This document shows positions 62,526 to 64,000 of a stretch of DNA of 64,000 nt, piece after piece. Each line of letters begins with the position of its first letter. The first letter of the stretch is position 1. The notes beneath the pieces are model-generated. The model ran no database searches. It was given only the letters and a program-made list of their open reading frames with translations, and was not told the DNA's origin. The stretch covers positions 85,148 to 149,147 of the forward strand of contig CATOSK010000010.1 of assembly GCA_951812535.1 (NCBI GenBank). The letters are read 5' to 3'. The DNA comes from an uncultured Dehalococcoidia bacterium (GTDB taxonomy: Bacteria; Chloroflexota; Dehalococcoidia; Lucifugimonadales; UBA3495). A program made the position numbers and the translations under genes.

Positions 62526-62846
62526 TTGCTCCATGTCTTCGACAATGAGCCGATCGCCCGCATGGCGGAGCAGCGATTGCATTTGGAGGGGGTTCCAGCC
62601 CTGGTCCGGAGTTTGCACGGTGGCCCCGGCCTGTGGGGATCGGCCTTCAACCTGCCGCATGGGTTGTACGTGTTTGAGAATGATGAGGGCAAAGCCCGGG
62701 AAGTCCTCGGGGTGGCCTCGGGGGATTCGCCGGAGGCCGGACCACCGTCTTCCAGGCGATTTCCCCTGGGCGTTCTGCTTTTCGCGATAGGGATGGCCGC
62801 TGCCCTCACCCTCACCGCTCCGGCGTGGACCCCGCTGTTCAGGTAG
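62526..62846 (+). CDS. DUF2007-like small protein with C-terminal membrane segment
   Basis: About 106 residues from TTG 62526. LLHVFDNEPIARMAEQRLHL, EGVPALVRS and GLYVFENDEGKAREVLG match the DUF2007 (putative signal-transducing) domain; a C-terminal hydrophobic helix (FPLGVLLFAIGMAAALTLTA) anchors it. The start is doubtful: the usual residues before LLHVFDN lie in another frame (from ATG 62455 to about 62525), so a one-base indel near 62524 may have split the gene. Downstream of an extended -10 promoter. Confidence 0.65.
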   Translation: MLHVFDNEPIARMAEQRLHLEGVPALVRSLHGGPGLWGSAFNLPHGLYVFENDEGKAREVLGVASGDSPEAGPPSSRRFPLGVLLFAIGMAAALTLTAPAWTPLFR

Positions 62847-62892
62847 GGGTTGAACCAGGTCCCGGCTAAGGGTTTTCCAGGAGGTTAGACCG

Positions 62893-63576
62893 TTGTCAGT
62901 CCGGTATGGCGTATCAATTGTGGTGCAACCATCCTTCATAGCCGGCCTCCACCGGGCCAGGCAGTTGGTCTGCAACCAGTATGGATGCTGGGCCGCGGAG
63001 ATGCACATGGCCCATCTGCCGCTGATCGACTATTTCCCCTGTCCCGATGGACTGGTCCGCAACGGTGGACGCCAGGCTGGAGCAGGCGGTGGAGGACTTC
63101 AACAAGGACGACCGACCGGCGCGGCTATCGCGGCAGCCGGTGGTCGCGGTCCTGGATGAGTCCGGGCATCTGTATGTCCCGTTTGTGGACGACAGCGAGG
63201 ATCCTTCCCGACAGCGGGGAACGGGGTTTGCCGGGGTATCGGACAAGACAATCCGGCAACTCAGGGAGGATGTTGTGGGAGTGGTACGGGAGGTTACGGG
63301 GGGCCGATGCAGGCTGGCAAGGGGAGACTCTGAGAGGACCGGTAAGGTTTGACCTGATGTGTTTCGCCAACCTGCCGCCCCGAGTTTTCCAGAGCGCCGC
63401 CAGCTTCGCCGCAGGGGGCGGTGGATGGCGTGCACCTGCCCGGGAGCACTATTCCGGTAGAAATGGTCTTAATCCGTTTCGAGTCGGACGCGGCGGGAGA
63501 CGACTGGAACTCCGGCGGTTGGGCCGCTGACCTTAGATGGCAGATCGTGAACGCATACCCTTTCCGCCACGGATGA
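62893..63576 (+). pseudogene. Tentative 2'-5' RNA ligase/2H phosphoesterase-like gene with three frameshifts
   Basis: TTG 62893 is behind AGGAGG. Frame 1 gives RYGVSIVVQPSFIAGLHRAR and MHMAHLPLIDYFPCPDG with a candidate first His motif. Near 63060 it shifts to frame 2 (VDARLEQAVEDFNKDDRPAR, VVAVLDESGHLYVPFVDDS). At the G6 run 63298-63303 it shifts to frame 3 (GPVRFDLMCFANLPPRVFQS), and at the G5 run 63414-63418 back to frame 1 (VHLPGSTIPVEMVLIRFESD), ending at TGA 63574-63576. Family assignment is tentative, from the HLPL motif and overall layout. Breaks at G-runs suggest sequencing error. Confidence 0.6.
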
Positions 63577-63661
63577 ATCCGCGAAAGTCACGATCCCGGG
63601 GGAACTGCCCAGAGCATCAAATGACATTCTTCAACCCGGGAATTACGAGGAGGACGCGAAC

Positions 63662-64000
63662 ATGAGCACTTCAGAAATAACGGCCACCAAACCTACGGCG
63701 AAGTTGCGGCAAATGCTCAATTCGGAAGGATTGATCGTGGCCCCCTTCGTGATGAACGGGCTGCACGCCAGGATCGCCGAGTCGGTGGGATTCAGCGCGG
63801 TGTACATGACGGGAGCGGGTACCGCCGCGGAGCGCGGGTTTCCCGACGTGGGCTGGCTGACCATGACCGAAATGGTCGCCAACGCCAAGTACATCGCCAA
63901 CGCTGTGGATATTTCCGGTGGTGTGCGACGCAGATACCGGATACGGCAACGCCCTGAACGTGCAGCGGACCGTCCGGGAATACGAGCCGCGGGAGTAGCG
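63662..64000 (+). CDS. Isocitrate lyase/phosphoenolpyruvate mutase-family protein, 3' end outside window, frameshifted
   Basis: Starts at ATG 63662, behind GAGGAGGACGCGAAC. LRQMLNSEGLIVAPFVMNGLHARIAE, in part, then GFSAVYMTGAGTAAERGFPD and WLTMTEMVANAKYIANAVD are the N-terminal barrel of the family (PrpB, oxaloacetate decarboxylase, PEP mutase). The signature VCDADTGYGNALNVQRTV follows but only after removing one T in the run 63912-63914; a second indel near 63987 is needed to read ERAGVA and avoid a TAG. The rest is outside the window, so the reaction cannot be decided. Confidence 0.82.
   Translation, partial: MSTSEITATKPTAKLRQMLNSEGLIVAPFVMNGLHARIAESVGFSAVYMTGAGTAAERGFPDVGWLTMTEMVANAKYIANAVDISGGVRRRYRIRQRPERAADRPGIRAAGVA

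Noticed and set aside
1..64000. Mobile elements, integrases, prophage, origin of replication
   Set aside because: No transposase, integrase, phage structural gene, attachment-site duplication or dnaA-box cluster was recognised.

Overview
GC-rich bacterial chromosome segment with densely packed genes, many GTG/TTG starts preceded by strong purine-rich ribosome sites, and no phage, transposase, CRISPR or rRNA. The gene mix (general L-amino-acid ABC transporter, LLM flavoenzyme, paired class III CoA-transferases, paired MaoC-type hydratases, FAD/Fe-S D-hydroxyacid dehydrogenase, protoglobin, CARDB and dockerin-type secreted proteins, rplI-dnaB-dnaD-like-helicase loader order) resembles environmental Chloroflexota, most likely a Dehalococcoidia/SAR202-type heterotroph. 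That assignment is inference from gene content; there is no rRNA in the window to settle it.

Layout. 1-3.8 kb: minus-strand cytochrome c maturation cluster (ccmH, ccmF, a CcmI-like zinc-ribbon protein, an exported protein cut by the window edge). 4.0-5.4 kb: protoglobin, a degenerate AroQ-fold protein, a 63-residue CxxC protein. 5.5-10.1 kb: aapJ-aapQ-aapM-aapP uptake system on the minus strand, with a hairpin after the binding-protein gene. 10.2-15.3 kb: tRNA-Glu, nth-argC, a PAC2 protein, a CrcB/FluC fluoride channel, an SMP-30 lactonase, a zinc ribbon. 15.4-25.9 kb: a 969-residue FAD/Fe-S dehydrogenase, a coupled pair of secreted proteins (one with three near-identical CARDB repeats), an amidase, an NAD-kinase-like protein and an orphan DNA methyltransferase. 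26-29.6 kb: TauE/SafE exporter, trxB, a sugar-nucleotide epimerase, hpt. 29.9-40.6 kb: a frameshifted GarR-type dehydrogenase, then a sugar-phosphate operon with its own terminator/promoter boundary (tkt, tal, pgi, IolC-type aldolase, gnd, a phosphodiesterase, an LLM flavoenzyme, a YHS protein). 40.6-44.8 kb: moaD-moaE, a dockerin protein with a cohesin-like core, a methyltransferase, TenA, a cupin. 45.1-49.1 kb: rplI-dnaB-dnaD-like and a helicase loader with two AAA+ domains. 49.2-61.1 kb: Gfo/Idh oxidoreductase, signal-peptidase-like protease, BrkB, MaoC pair, PfkB kinase, DUF192 lipoprotein, HpcH aldolase, two CoA-transferases, tRNA-Met, MscS. 61.4-64 kb: RDD protein, tRNA-Cys, tRNA-Leu, DUF2007 protein, a 2H-phosphoesterase-like gene and the start of an isocitrate lyase/PEP mutase gene.

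The genes imply an aerobic or microaerobic heterotroph importing amino acids and organic acids, running non-oxidative pentose phosphate chemistry beside gluconate-6-phosphate decarboxylation, making c-type cytochromes and molybdopterin. Three themes deserve attention: enzyme relatives that lack key catalytic residues (AroQ-like, one CoA-transferase, Gfo/Idh); a primosome operon whose loader carries a tandem duplication of its AAA+ domain; and a striking clustering of indels in the last 2.6 kb, at least ten including a one-base deletion in a tRNA anticodon arm, which most likely marks poor consensus near a contig end rather than biology.
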